The position numbers were made by a program, and so were the translations under genes. The notes under the pieces are model-generated. The model was not told where the DNA came from and ran no database searches. It saw only the letters and a program-made list of their open reading frames with translations. A stretch of DNA of 64,000 nucleotides from Pelagibacteraceae bacterium AG-337-G04 (GTDB taxonomy: Bacteria; Pseudomonadota; Alphaproteobacteria; Pelagibacterales; Pelagibacteraceae), in contig QBZW01000002.1 of NCBI GenBank assembly GCA_003282205.1, forward strand, positions 62,001 through 126,000, in the 5' to 3' direction. Shown here piece after piece: positions 44,280-52,322 of this stretch (position 1 is its first letter; each line of letters opens with the position of its first letter).

Positions 44280-45275
44280 TTAATTGTTTTTATTTTCTGC
44301 CATTGTTAATGCAATTTTAAATGAATTCAAAGTAGGTTCTAAATTTGCTTTATTTTTACCTGCAATATCAAATGCTGTACCGTGAGCAGGAGTGGTAATA
44401 GGTAAAGGCAAACCTCCTTGAACGGTTACTCCTCGATCAAATCCAAATGCTTTTAAACCTGATTGTAAAGCATCATGATACATACCAACAATACAATCAT
44501 GATTTCCATCTTTATAAGCAGTAATAAAAGAAGTATCACATGGCAAAGGTCCATCAGCATTAATACCTAGTTTTTTTGCCTCTTCTATTGCGGGTATAAT
44601 TTCTTCTTTTTCCTCAGTTCCAAATTCAGCATGAGGATTTAATGCTTGAACTGCTACTCTTGGACTTTTAATACCATTTAATTTCATAGCTTCATTTATA
44701 AGTTTAATTGGCTTAATAATTTTTTCCTTTTTTACATGTTCTGGAACTTCTTTTATCGGAATATGTGATGATACCCTTGCTGTCCAAAAATTATCGATAA
44801 CATTAAATTCACAAAAAAAATTTTTAACCTCTAACTTTTCAGCCATTAAATGTAATTCATCAGAATATTTATTTCCTCCAAGTTTAAGGCTTGTTTTATT
44901 AAAAGGTCCAAAGTTTATTGCATGAATTTTATTTTCTTTAGCAAGATCTAAAGCTAAATTTAGCGAAGCTAAGACGCTTTCTCCCGCCTCTTTAGAGCAC
45001 TCAGACAATTTATAATTATGATTTTTACCATTAGAGATATCTAGAAAAAATTTATTACCCTTTGCAAAATCAATATTATCGAAATCTTCTACAAAATTTA
45101 GATTATGTGATTTGCCTGAAATTTTATTTCCACTTTCTAATATATTTTTTTCACCTATGACAATTAAGTTAGCCTTGTTAGTGATTTCCTCTGACAATAG
45201 TTTTGAGACTAATTCAGGACCTATACCAGAAGGGTCCCCTAAAAGAACTGCTATGTTAATTTTATTTTCAGCCAT
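44280..45275 (-). CDS. PdxA-family NAD-dependent dehydrogenase
   Basis: A 331-residue relative of 4-hydroxythreonine-4-phosphate dehydrogenase. It has LLGDPSGIGPELVSKLL at the start, NFGPFNKTSLKLGG, the metal-binding SSHIPIKEVPEHV, ALNPHAEFGTEE with a metal histidine and MYHDALQSGLKAFGFDRGV. The context, between a sugar-acid dehydratase and a carboxylate transporter, points to a PdxA2-type catabolic oxidation of a hydroxy acid rather than vitamin B6 synthesis. No partner DUF1537 kinase, usual for PdxA2, is in the window. Confidence 0.83.
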   Translation of the reverse strand: MAENKINIAVLLGDPSGIGPELVSKLLSEEITNKANLIVIGEKNILESGNKISGKSHNLNFVEDFDNIDFAKGNKFFLDISNGKNHNYKLSECSKEAGESVLASLNLALDLAKENKIHAINFGPFNKTSLKLGGNKYSDELHLMAEKLEVKNFFCEFNVIDNFWTARVSSHIPIKEVPEHVKKEKIIKPIKLINEAMKLNGIKSPRVAVQALNPHAEFGTEEKEEIIPAIEEAKKLGINADGPLPCDTSFITAYKDGNHDCIVGMYHDALQSGLKAFGFDRGVTVQGGLPLPITTPAHGTAFDIAGKNKANLEPTLNSFKIALTMAENKNN

Positions 45276-45346
45276 TTTTTACTTTACGCTATGTATCAGA
45301 TTATGTTTATATATTTAAATATAAATTAACGAAAAAGAGGGAAATA

Positions 45347-46321
45347 ATGAAAAAAAGTTTTAAATTATTTTTAGCTGCCGTATTTTTGGTAACTGAATTT
45401 TTTGTTGTTGCACTTCCACTTATGATTACTTCTGCAAAAGCAGATGGTCACCCAATTCAAGCTATTACACACGCTGGTTTTGGTGGTGGTACAGACGTAA
45501 CTACTAGAATGATGTTGTTAAGAACTAGAAGGTATCTAAAACAAGATATGCAATTAGTTAACAAGAAAGGTGGTGGTGGAGCTGCATCTATGGATTACAT
45601 GATGACTTTACCAGCAGATGGTCAACATACTTTAACTTGGACTACAGGACATGCTGTTTCTATGGCATTAGGAAAAACAAAAGTTAAATTAAGTGATATG
45701 CAACCACTTGCTAGAGGAACTGATGATCCTCAATTATTTGTTGTAAATTGTAAAAATGATATTAAAGATGCTAAAAAATTTATTAGCGCTCAAAAATCTA
45801 AATCATTAAAATATGGTACTACTCACGTTGGTGGTATTGATGATGTAAGTGCTATCGCTTTTACAAAAAAAGGAAAATTAACAGACCCAACAATTGTTCC
45901 TTATAAAGGTGTTGGTCCTATTAAAACTAATCTTATCAAAGGAGATATTGATGTAGGTGTTTTAAACTTGGGAGAAGCTGTAACAGAAATTGAAGATGGT
46001 ACATTGTGTGTTTCAGTTGTACTTGCTAGTAACAGAATGGAAAAATTAAGTAATGTTCCTACTGCCACTGAGTTAGGAATTCCAGTTGTGCTTTCAACAG
46101 TTAGAGGTTTTGTAACAAGAAAAGGTGTTCCAGGCGACAGAAAAAAACAGCTTGAAGATGCAATGATTAAAGCAATGGAACATAAATATTTCCAAAGTTT
46201 TTTAACTGATATCGGCCTTGATTCAACTAGTGTTGTTGGAGCTGATGAGTGGGGCAAGCAAATGGAAGTCATGCTTGCAGAGATGACTGCTCAACTTAAA
46301 GCTTTGGGTTACATTAATTAA
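45347..46321 (+). CDS. tctC: Tripartite tricarboxylate transporter solute-binding protein (TctC family)
   Basis: A 324-residue periplasmic binding protein with an unusually long signal peptide (about 31 residues, before ADGHPIQ). TctC-family features are ITHAGFGGGTDVTTRMML, LVNKKGGGGAASMDYMM, LKYGTTHVGGIDDVSAIAF and VPYKGVGPIKTNLIKGDIDVG. These proteins bind carboxylates such as citrate, tartrate or sugar acids. A strong GAGGGAAA ribosome binding site precedes the ATG. It is followed by an intrinsic-terminator hairpin that lies inside the start of tctB. Confidence 0.92.
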   Translation: MKKSFKLFLAAVFLVTEFFVVALPLMITSAKADGHPIQAITHAGFGGGTDVTTRMMLLRTRRYLKQDMQLVNKKGGGGAASMDYMMTLPADGQHTLTWTTGHAVSMALGKTKVKLSDMQPLARGTDDPQLFVVNCKNDIKDAKKFISAQKSKSLKYGTTHVGGIDDVSAIAFTKKGKLTDPTIVPYKGVGPIKTNLIKGDIDVGVLNLGEAVTEIEDGTLCVSVVLASNRMEKLSNVPTATELGIPVVLSTVRGFVTRKGVPGDRKKQLEDAMIKAMEHKYFQSFLTDIGLDSTSVVGADEWGKQMEVMLAEMTAQLKALGYIN

Positions 46322-46343
46322 TCATAAGAAAGTACATTTTTTT

Positions 46344-46850
46344 ATGAATAATGTACGAAATAAAAAAAGGGCAAACCAAAGTTTGCCCTTTTTTTTTAAA
46401 GATGAATTTAAAGTTTTTTTTGTAATTATATTAGTTTCGACAATATTATTAGTAACTACTTTTACATTTGATAAGGTTCCTCCGATTTTAAATAGAGGCA
46501 TACAACCTGCTACTTTCCCAAAAGGATTGTTAGTATTGATAATGTTTTTAACAACAATTATTTATTATTTGTCATTCAAAAATCCCTGGAAAAAAGAAAA
46601 AAAACTTCCAAAACCATTTTTTTTAACAATCTTAAGCTTTATTTTCTTTATTGTAATCTCTAAAACATTAGATTTTTTCTTAGCTATTTCAGTTCTCTCA
46701 ATATTTGTTTCTTACAATTGGGGTGAAAAGAGAATTTCATATTTATTATTAGTTGGAATTTTGTTCCCATTAATAGTTTTCATATTTTTTGAGATGATAT
46801 TGGGACTCAGATTTCCTCCAGGAATAATTACAAATCTTTATTATTACTAG
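46344..46850 (+). CDS. tctB: Tripartite tricarboxylate transporter small membrane subunit (TctB family)
   Basis: A 168-residue protein with four membrane segments (about 27-46, 62-78, 90-107 and 112-150). TctB stabilises the large TctA channel. The only in-frame ATG before the first membrane segment is 46344. Codons 7-18 therefore run through a terminator-like hairpin and encode KKRANQSLPFFF. The start codon itself lies in the loop of a second hairpin (stem 46332-46338 / 46350-46356). The unusual start is described among the findings. The stop lies one base before tctA. Confidence 0.85.
   Translation: MNNVRNKKRANQSLPFFFKDEFKVFFVIILVSTILLVTTFTFDKVPPILNRGIQPATFPKGLLVLIMFLTTIIYYLSFKNPWKKEKKLPKPFFLTILSFIFFIVISKTLDFFLAISVLSIFVSYNWGEKRISYLLLVGILFPLIVFIFFEMILGLRFPPGIITNLYYY
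46362..46397 (+). terminator. Intrinsic-terminator-like hairpin at the tctC/tctB junction
   Basis: A stem of GGGCAAAC / GTTTGCCC (46369-46376 and 46381-46388), extended by seven A-T pairs, has a CAAA loop and is followed by nine T to 46397. It is as good a terminator as any in the window, yet it falls within codons 7-18 of tctB, 41 bases after the tctC stop. Likely effect: most transcripts stop after tctC and a minority read through into tctB-tctA. Confidence 0.85.
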
Positions 46851-46851
46851 T

Positions 46852-48324
46852 ATGGATAATCTTTTATTAATGATGGCGCCTTTGTTTAGTTCAAAGTTGT
46901 TAATTGTTTTAATTTTTGGGACTTTATTTGGACTAATTTTAGGTGTTTTACCAGGATTAGGTCCTACAACTGGTGGAGCATTAATTTTACCATTTACTAT
47001 GACTTTGGATCCTCTTTCAGCAATAGTCCTTTTAACATCAATTTATTGCGCCGGAACATACGGCGGTGCAATCACTGCAGTTTTAATAAATACTCCTGGA
47101 ACTCCAGCAGCAGCAGCCACTTGTCTAGATGGTTATCCTTTAGCTCAAAAGGGAGAAGCAGGAAGAGCTTTAGGTATGGCAACAGTTTCAAGTACAGTGG
47201 GTGGAATATTTAGTGTGATAGTTTTAGTATTTTTTGCACCTGTTTTAGCTAAACTTGCCTATGAGTTTGGTCAACCAGAATATTTTGCATTAGCTATTTT
47301 TGGTTTAACTATGCTCGCATCAATTGGTGAGGGAAGTCCAATTAAAAATTTAATAGCTGGTGCATTTGGAATTTTAATTTCTACTATTGGAAAAGATTTT
47401 ATGACTTCAATTGATAGATTTACCTATGGAATTAATGAACTTTCGGTTGGTATTGGATTTATACCAGTTGTAGTAGGTTTATTTGCAATAAGTGAAATGT
47501 TAACTCAGTCTACACTTCTTGATCAGGTTTTTAAAAGAGTTGCATTAAAAGCTGTAAAACTTCCATCTCTAAATGATTATAAGAAAACATGGAAAACAAT
47601 TCTAAGATCAAGTGGTATTGGTTCGTTTATTGGAGTTTTGCCAGCTGAAGGAGGGACAGTTGCATCTTTAATTGGTTACTCAGAAGCAAAAAGATTTTCT
47701 AAAGAACCAGAAGAATTCGGCAAAGGATCAATAGAAGGAATTGCTGGAGCAGAGGCTGCCAATAATGCTGCTACTGGTGGCGCAATGGTTCCAACTTTAG
47801 CCCTTGGAATTCCTGGGAGTGCTACTACAGCAGTAATATTAACTGGTTTAATAATTCATGGAGTTAGACCAGGTCCAGATCTATTTAGAGAACAGCCTGA
47901 TTTTTTGTATGGAATTTTTGGAGCAATGTTAATTGCAAATATTTTATTTTTTATATTTGGATTTTTTGGTGCAAAATTATTTGCAAGAATAACCCTTGTT
48001 CCTAACAAAATTTTATGGCCCATGATATTTGCTGTATCTGTGTGTGGAACTTATTCTCTAAGTCAATCTATCATTGATGTTTGGATTATGTTGTTTTTTG
48101 GTGTGCTTGGATTTTTTATGAGAAGATTTGGATTTTCAGTGGTCCCAGTAATTATTGGATTAATTTTAGGAGAATTAGTGGAGGGAACTTTAAGACAATC
48201 TTTAGTAATATTTGATGGAAATTGGATCATGTTCTTAACTAGACCAATAGCTTTAACATTTTTTATTTTATCTTTAATTGCATTGGCTTTTCCTTTATTA
48301 AGATCAAAAAAACAAAAAAATTAA
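46852..48324 (+). CDS. tctA: Tripartite tricarboxylate transporter large membrane subunit (TctA family)
   Basis: A 490-residue channel protein with about twelve membrane segments that couples carboxylate uptake to an ion gradient. TctA signatures are VLPGLGPTTGGALILPFT near the N-terminus, YCAGTYGGAITAVLINTPGTP, and a second inverted-repeat motif LPAEGGTVASLIGYSEAKR with GAEAANNAATGGAMVPTLALGIPGS. It starts one base after tctB and is followed 1 base later by a short-chain dehydrogenase, which probably acts on the imported compound. Confidence 0.95.
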   Translation: MDNLLLMMAPLFSSKLLIVLIFGTLFGLILGVLPGLGPTTGGALILPFTMTLDPLSAIVLLTSIYCAGTYGGAITAVLINTPGTPAAAATCLDGYPLAQKGEAGRALGMATVSSTVGGIFSVIVLVFFAPVLAKLAYEFGQPEYFALAIFGLTMLASIGEGSPIKNLIAGAFGILISTIGKDFMTSIDRFTYGINELSVGIGFIPVVVGLFAISEMLTQSTLLDQVFKRVALKAVKLPSLNDYKKTWKTILRSSGIGSFIGVLPAEGGTVASLIGYSEAKRFSKEPEEFGKGSIEGIAGAEAANNAATGGAMVPTLALGIPGSATTAVILTGLIIHGVRPGPDLFREQPDFLYGIFGAMLIANILFFIFGFFGAKLFARITLVPNKILWPMIFAVSVCGTYSLSQSIIDVWIMLFFGVLGFFMRRFGFSVVPVIIGLILGELVEGTLRQSLVIFDGNWIMFLTRPIALTFFILSLIALAFPLLRSKKQKN

Positions 48325-48325
48325 T

Positions 48326-49075
48326 ATGATTAATTTCGACTTAAAAAATAGAGTTGCAATAGTAACTGGAGGAGCTCAAGGTTTTGGATTAGCTATTACC
48401 GAGAGATTTATAGAGTCTGGTGCGAGTGTAGTAATTTGGGATATTGATGAAGAAGCGATTAAAACAGCTATTAGCAAAATTAATTCTGATAAAGTCTCAT
48501 ATCAAATAGTTGATGTTGGAAATTATGAAAGTATCGGAAAAAATTTAGCTGAGGTTGAAAAAACTCACAAAAAAATTGATATTTTCATCAATAATGCGGG
48601 GGTTGCAGGAAAAAATACTACGGTAGTTGAGTATCCACTAGATGAATGGAAAAAGGTAATAGATTTAAATTTAAATGCAGTATTTTATTGCTGTAAATCA
48701 GTTACCCCCTATATGATAAAGAATAATTATGGAAGAATTGTAAATATTGCCTCAATTGCTGGAAAAGAAGGCAACCCTAATGCGAGCGCATACAGCACAT
48801 CAAAAGCAGGAGTGATAGGTTTAACTAAGTCATTGGGAAAAGAATTAGCATTAAAAAATATTGCAGTTAATTGTGTTACTCCAGCGGCAGCAAAAACAAG
48901 AATATTTGATCAAATGACTGAGGAACATATAAATTATATGTTATCTAAAATTCCTAGAAATAAATTTGCAAAAGTAAATGAATTAGCATCTTTAGTGACT
49001 TGGTTATCAAGTGAGGAAAATTCTTTTTCGACGGCAGCGGTTTTTGATTTGAGTGGTGGGAGAGCAACTTATTGA
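48326..49075 (+). CDS. Short-chain dehydrogenase/reductase
   Basis: A 249-residue NAD(P)-dependent SDR. It has the cofactor motif TGGAQGFGLA, Asp in VIWDIDEEA (suggesting NAD preference), the structural NNAG at about 91-94, and the catalytic Ser-Tyr-Lys in IASIAG and SAYSTSKAG. FabG-like in sequence, but the position directly behind tctCBA suggests oxidation of a sugar acid or related hydroxy compound. The ROK kinase gene begins 3 bases after its stop. Confidence 0.9.
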   Translation: MINFDLKNRVAIVTGGAQGFGLAITERFIESGASVVIWDIDEEAIKTAISKINSDKVSYQIVDVGNYESIGKNLAEVEKTHKKIDIFINNAGVAGKNTTVVEYPLDEWKKVIDLNLNAVFYCCKSVTPYMIKNNYGRIVNIASIAGKEGNPNASAYSTSKAGVIGLTKSLGKELALKNIAVNCVTPAAAKTRIFDQMTEEHINYMLSKIPRNKFAKVNELASLVTWLSSEENSFSTAAVFDLSGGRATY

Positions 49076-49078
49076 TTT

Positions 49079-49981
49079 ATGCAAATAGGTATTGATGTTG
49101 GAGCTACAAAAATTGAAAGTGTAGTTTTAGATGAAAAAGGGAACGAAAGTCATCGTGAAAGGACCGATTGTCCGAAAGACTATTTTCAAATTATAAAAAC
49201 AATTAAAGAAATTAATAAAAAGTTAGTACAAGAATTTAAAAAAGAGTTACCAATTGGTGTTTGCCACCCTGGTATTCATTCACCTCAAACTGGATTAGTT
49301 AAGAACGCTCCAAACTGTTATTGGTTAGAAAAAAAACCATTTCAAAATGATTTAAGAAAAGAACTAGGCAAAGAGGTATTTTGTGAAAATGATGCTAATT
49401 GCTTCGCTTTGTCAGAAGCTCTAGATGGTGCAGGAAAACATTATAAAATTGTTTATGGAATTATTATTGGTTCTGGAGTAGGTGGTGGTTTAGTGATAGA
49501 CAAAAAAATTGTTAGCGGACCAAATGGAGTAGCAGGGGAGTGGGGACATAACCAAATTACACATTTAATTGCAAAAAAAGAAAGTTTTGAATCTACCAAC
49601 TTAAGAGAGGGTGAGATTGAAAGTTTTATGTCAGGTTTGAGTTTAGCTAAAAAATTTAATAAAAAATTTAAAAATAATTTAAAAACTAATCAGATATTTG
49701 AATTATATAGAAGACACGACTTAGATGCAGAGGATTTTATAGATAATTTTAAACTAAACTTAGCTATGTCATTATCTAATATAATAAATATTCTTGACCC
49801 TGATTGTTTCGTGTTTGGAGGTGGGGTTTCAAATGAAATTGATTTTTTAAGCGATGTAGAAACAATTATTAGAAAATTTGTTACAGGTAGAGAATATGAA
49901 GGTGTTCTTCTTAAACCTAAATATGGAGATGCAAGTGGTGTACGAGGAGCAGCGAGACTTGGAAGAAAATCAGTATACTGA
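49079..49981 (+). CDS. ROK-family sugar kinase without the zinc motif
   Basis: A 300-residue ROK protein. It has the phosphate loop IGIDVGATKIESVV, CHPGIHSPQTG, the catalytic region CENDANCFALSEA with the general-base Asp, IIIGSGVGGGLVID, and GEWGHNQ with the substrate Glu-His. The usual CxCGxxGCxE zinc finger between GH and the helix is missing: REGEIESFMSG takes its place. There is no DNA-binding domain, so it is a kinase, not a repressor. It may phosphorylate the sugar brought in by the ABC system 139 bases downstream. Confidence 0.88.
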   Translation: MQIGIDVGATKIESVVLDEKGNESHRERTDCPKDYFQIIKTIKEINKKLVQEFKKELPIGVCHPGIHSPQTGLVKNAPNCYWLEKKPFQNDLRKELGKEVFCENDANCFALSEALDGAGKHYKIVYGIIIGSGVGGGLVIDKKIVSGPNGVAGEWGHNQITHLIAKKESFESTNLREGEIESFMSGLSLAKKFNKKFKNNLKTNQIFELYRRHDLDAEDFIDNFKLNLAMSLSNIINILDPDCFVFGGGVSNEIDFLSDVETIIRKFVTGREYEGVLLKPKYGDASGVRGAARLGRKSVY

Positions 49982-50016
49982 GTAAATAGGTTTAAAATAA
50001 AAATTTATATTTTGAA

Positions 50017-50091
50017 AAATCAATCTTAGGTTGTGTTTTTTTTTATTGTAGATTGGATATAAATCAATCTATAATTAACTTTTTAAGTTAA
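50017..50091. promoter_or_regulatory. Repeat-rich leader/operator candidate before the sugar ABC operon
   Basis: The 138-base gap before the binding-protein gene holds three elements. AAATCAATCT occurs twice, at 50017-50026 and 50061-50070. The second copy is part of a perfect inverted repeat TAGATTG-N9-CAATCTA (50049-50071). A second inverted repeat, TTAACTT-TTT-AAGTTAA, spans 50075-50091. A GAGGGAAA ribosome binding site follows. These could be operators or leader structure; no local regulator gene is present. Confidence 0.45.
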
Positions 50092-50119
50092 CTTAATTTA
50101 ATAAATAAGAGGGAAATAT

Positions 50120-51376
50120 ATGAAAAAAATGTTAATCGCTTTAATCGCGTTTGCATTCACATCAACCTCTTCCTTTGCAGGGCCAAAAATTGAGGTTTTG
50201 CATTGGTGGACGTCAGGTGGTGAGGCAGCTGCTCTTAAAGTATTAAAAGACGATTTTGCTGCAAATGGTGGTGAATGGTTAGACATGCCCGTAACAGGTG
50301 GTGGTGGAGACGCTGCTAATGTTGCATTAAAAGCTAGAATAGTTGCTGGAGATCCTCCATCAGCATCTCAGATAAAGGGTCCAACAATTCAAGAATATGA
50401 TCAAGAGGGAGTAGTAGCTCCATACAACATTGATCCTATAGCTCAATCTGAGGGTTGGGATGGATTATTAGATCCAATGATTGCTGCAGTTCATAAATGC
50501 CAAAACAATAGTGGTCCATACTGTGCTGCACCAGTTAACATTCATAGAATTGATTGGATGTGGGCTAACAAAGCAGTATTTGATGCTAATGGAATTTCAG
50601 TTCCAACAACTTGGGATGAAGTAAATGCAGCAGCAGAGAAACTTCAAGCTGCAGGAATAATACCTTTCGCACATGGTGGTCAAGCTTGGCAAGATGCAAC
50701 AGTATTCGAAGCAGTAGCTATGGGTATTGGTGGAAATAACTATTATAAAAACTGTTATGTAGATCTTAAAGAAACTTGTTTAAGAAGTGAGACAACTGTA
50801 AAAGTTTTTGATCAAATGAGAAAACTTCAAGGTTTTACTGACGAAGGTAGCCCAGGAAGAGACTGGAACGTTGCAACTGGAATGGTTATTGAAGGAAAAG
50901 CTGGTTTCCAAATTATGGGTGACTGGGCAAAAGGTGAATTTACAGCTGCTGGAAAAGTTCCAGGAGTTGATTACTATTGTTCCCCAACACCTTCGAACAA
51001 TGGTTACTTGTACAATGTTGATAGCTTTATATTCTATAAAACAAGTGATCCTGACAAACAAGAAGGTCAAAAGTTATTAGCTAAATTAATGATGGGTAAA
51101 AACTTCCAAAAAGTTTTCAATCTATACAAAGGATCAATTCCAGCACGTTTAGATGTTTCTATGGACGAATTTGATAAATGTGCAAAAACTTCGAATTCTG
51201 ACATTAAAACTGCAGGTGCAGGCGGTGGATTAGTTCCGAGTTTTGCTCATGGAATGGCTCAAGGTAATACTATGAAGGCTGCTTTACAAGATGTGATTAC
51301 AGAACACTTTAATTCTGACATGTCCTCTGTTGATGCAGCAAATGCTTTGGCTGATTCAGTTTTAGATAATATGTAA
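50120..51376 (+). CDS. Periplasmic sugar-binding protein, CUT1 ABC importer (GtsA-like)
   Basis: A 418-residue extracellular solute-binding protein family 1 member with a signal peptide (about residues 1-20, cleavage before GPKIEV). The mature start VLHWWTSGGEAAALKVLKDDF resembles glucose/mannose-binding GtsA proteins, as do MPVTGGGGDAANVALKARIVAG and PFAHGGQAWQDATVFE. It heads the operon of two permeases and an ATPase. A strong terminator at 51389-51422 separates it from them. A good ribosome binding site (GAGGGAAA) precedes it. Confidence 0.93.
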   Translation: MKKMLIALIAFAFTSTSSFAGPKIEVLHWWTSGGEAAALKVLKDDFAANGGEWLDMPVTGGGGDAANVALKARIVAGDPPSASQIKGPTIQEYDQEGVVAPYNIDPIAQSEGWDGLLDPMIAAVHKCQNNSGPYCAAPVNIHRIDWMWANKAVFDANGISVPTTWDEVNAAAEKLQAAGIIPFAHGGQAWQDATVFEAVAMGIGGNNYYKNCYVDLKETCLRSETTVKVFDQMRKLQGFTDEGSPGRDWNVATGMVIEGKAGFQIMGDWAKGEFTAAGKVPGVDYYCSPTPSNNGYLYNVDSFIFYKTSDPDKQEGQKLLAKLMMGKNFQKVFNLYKGSIPARLDVSMDEFDKCAKTSNSDIKTAGAGGGLVPSFAHGMAQGNTMKAALQDVITEHFNSDMSSVDAANALADSVLDNM

Positions 51377-51388
51377 AATACAAAAATT

Positions 51389-51422
51389 AAGGCCACCTAA
51401 TTCTTAGGTGGCCTTTTTTTTT
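51389..51422 (+). terminator. Strong intrinsic terminator after the GtsA-like gene
   Basis: A perfect 12-bp stem, AAGGCCACCTAA / TTAGGTGGCCTT, with a 3-base loop (TTC), ends in nine T residues. It starts 12 bases after the binding-protein stop and ends 24 bases before the first permease gene, inside what must otherwise be one operon. Confidence 0.94.
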
Positions 51423-51446
51423 AATCAAAATTAGAAAATATTTATA

Positions 51447-52322
51447 ATGCTTAAGTGGTTAGAAAAAAACCTACCAAAAATCGTAATGGCTCCAGCTGTT
51501 GGATTAATTGGTTGGTTTGTTTATGGTTTTGTGCTTTGGACCTTATATATATCTTTTACTAATTCTAAAATCTTACCTAAGTATGAACTTTGGGGAGTAG
51601 GCCAATATGTTAAACTTTGGGGTTCTAGAAAATGGCTTATTGCAGTTGATAATCTTCTTATTTTCACAGTGTTATTCTTGATTTTTTGTGTTGTGATTGG
51701 AATTATTCTTGCAATATTTCTAGATCAAAAAATTAGGGCAGAGGGTGTCCTAAGAACTATTTATTTATATCCCATGGCTTTGTCCTTCATAGTCACTGGA
51801 ACAGCATGGAAATGGATTTTAAACCCTACCCTTGGCATTCAAAAAATGTTTATCGATTGGGGATTTGAAAACTTTACTTTTGATTGGTTGGTCAATCGAG
51901 AAATGGCCATCTACACTATTGTCATTGCAGGTGTCTGGCAATCTGCTGGATTTGTGATGGCGTTATTTTTAGCTGGTTTGAGATCAGTTGAAGATGAAAT
52001 CGTTAAAGCAGCTAAAATAGATGGTGCAAATTTATTTACAGTTTATTGGAAAATTCTACTTCCAATGATGAGACCCGTTTTTTTTACAAGTTTTGTAATT
52101 TTAGTTCATATTTCAATTAAAAGTTATGATCTTATAGTTGCGTTAACCCAAGGTGGTCCAGGTATATCTACAACTATGCCTGCACTATATATGACACAAA
52201 CTGCATTCCACAAAAGTCAAGTTGGTTTGTCAGCAGCAAGTGCGATGATGATGTTTATGGCAGTAGCAGCTGTGATTATACCTTATTTATATTCTGAACT
52301 TAGGAGAGAAAATGCAAGATAA
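51447..52322 (+). CDS. Sugar ABC transporter permease (GtsB/MalF family)
   Basis: A 291-residue permease with six membrane segments. The EAA loop that docks to the ATPase is in VEDEIVKAAKIDGANLFTVY. FITLPM-type segment KILLPMMRPVF follows, and QGGPGISTTMPALYM lies near the C-terminus. It overlaps the second permease gene by 11 bases. Its start follows the terminator of the binding-protein gene, so its expression depends on read-through or a promoter within about 70 bases. Confidence 0.93.
   Translation: MLKWLEKNLPKIVMAPAVGLIGWFVYGFVLWTLYISFTNSKILPKYELWGVGQYVKLWGSRKWLIAVDNLLIFTVLFLIFCVVIGIILAIFLDQKIRAEGVLRTIYLYPMALSFIVTGTAWKWILNPTLGIQKMFIDWGFENFTFDWLVNREMAIYTIVIAGVWQSAGFVMALFLAGLRSVEDEIVKAAKIDGANLFTVYWKILLPMMRPVFFTSFVILVHISIKSYDLIVALTQGGPGISTTMPALYMTQTAFHKSQVGLSAASAMMMFMAVAAVIIPYLYSELRRENAR

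Noticed and set aside
45310-45330. TTTATAT-ATTTAA-ATATAAA inverted repeat upstream of tctC
   Set aside because: Composed only of A and T in a region that is almost entirely A and T; not distinguishable from background or a plain promoter region.
46362-46397. Hairpin as evidence that tctB is a broken gene
   Set aside because: The frame is intact from 46344 to 46850 with normal TctB length, membrane segments and direct coupling to tctA, so the hairpin is better read as regulatory.
50780-51070. 96-residue minus-strand frame inside the GtsA-type gene
   Set aside because: It lies wholly antisense to a well-supported coding region and shows no family features; a shadow of the coding frame.
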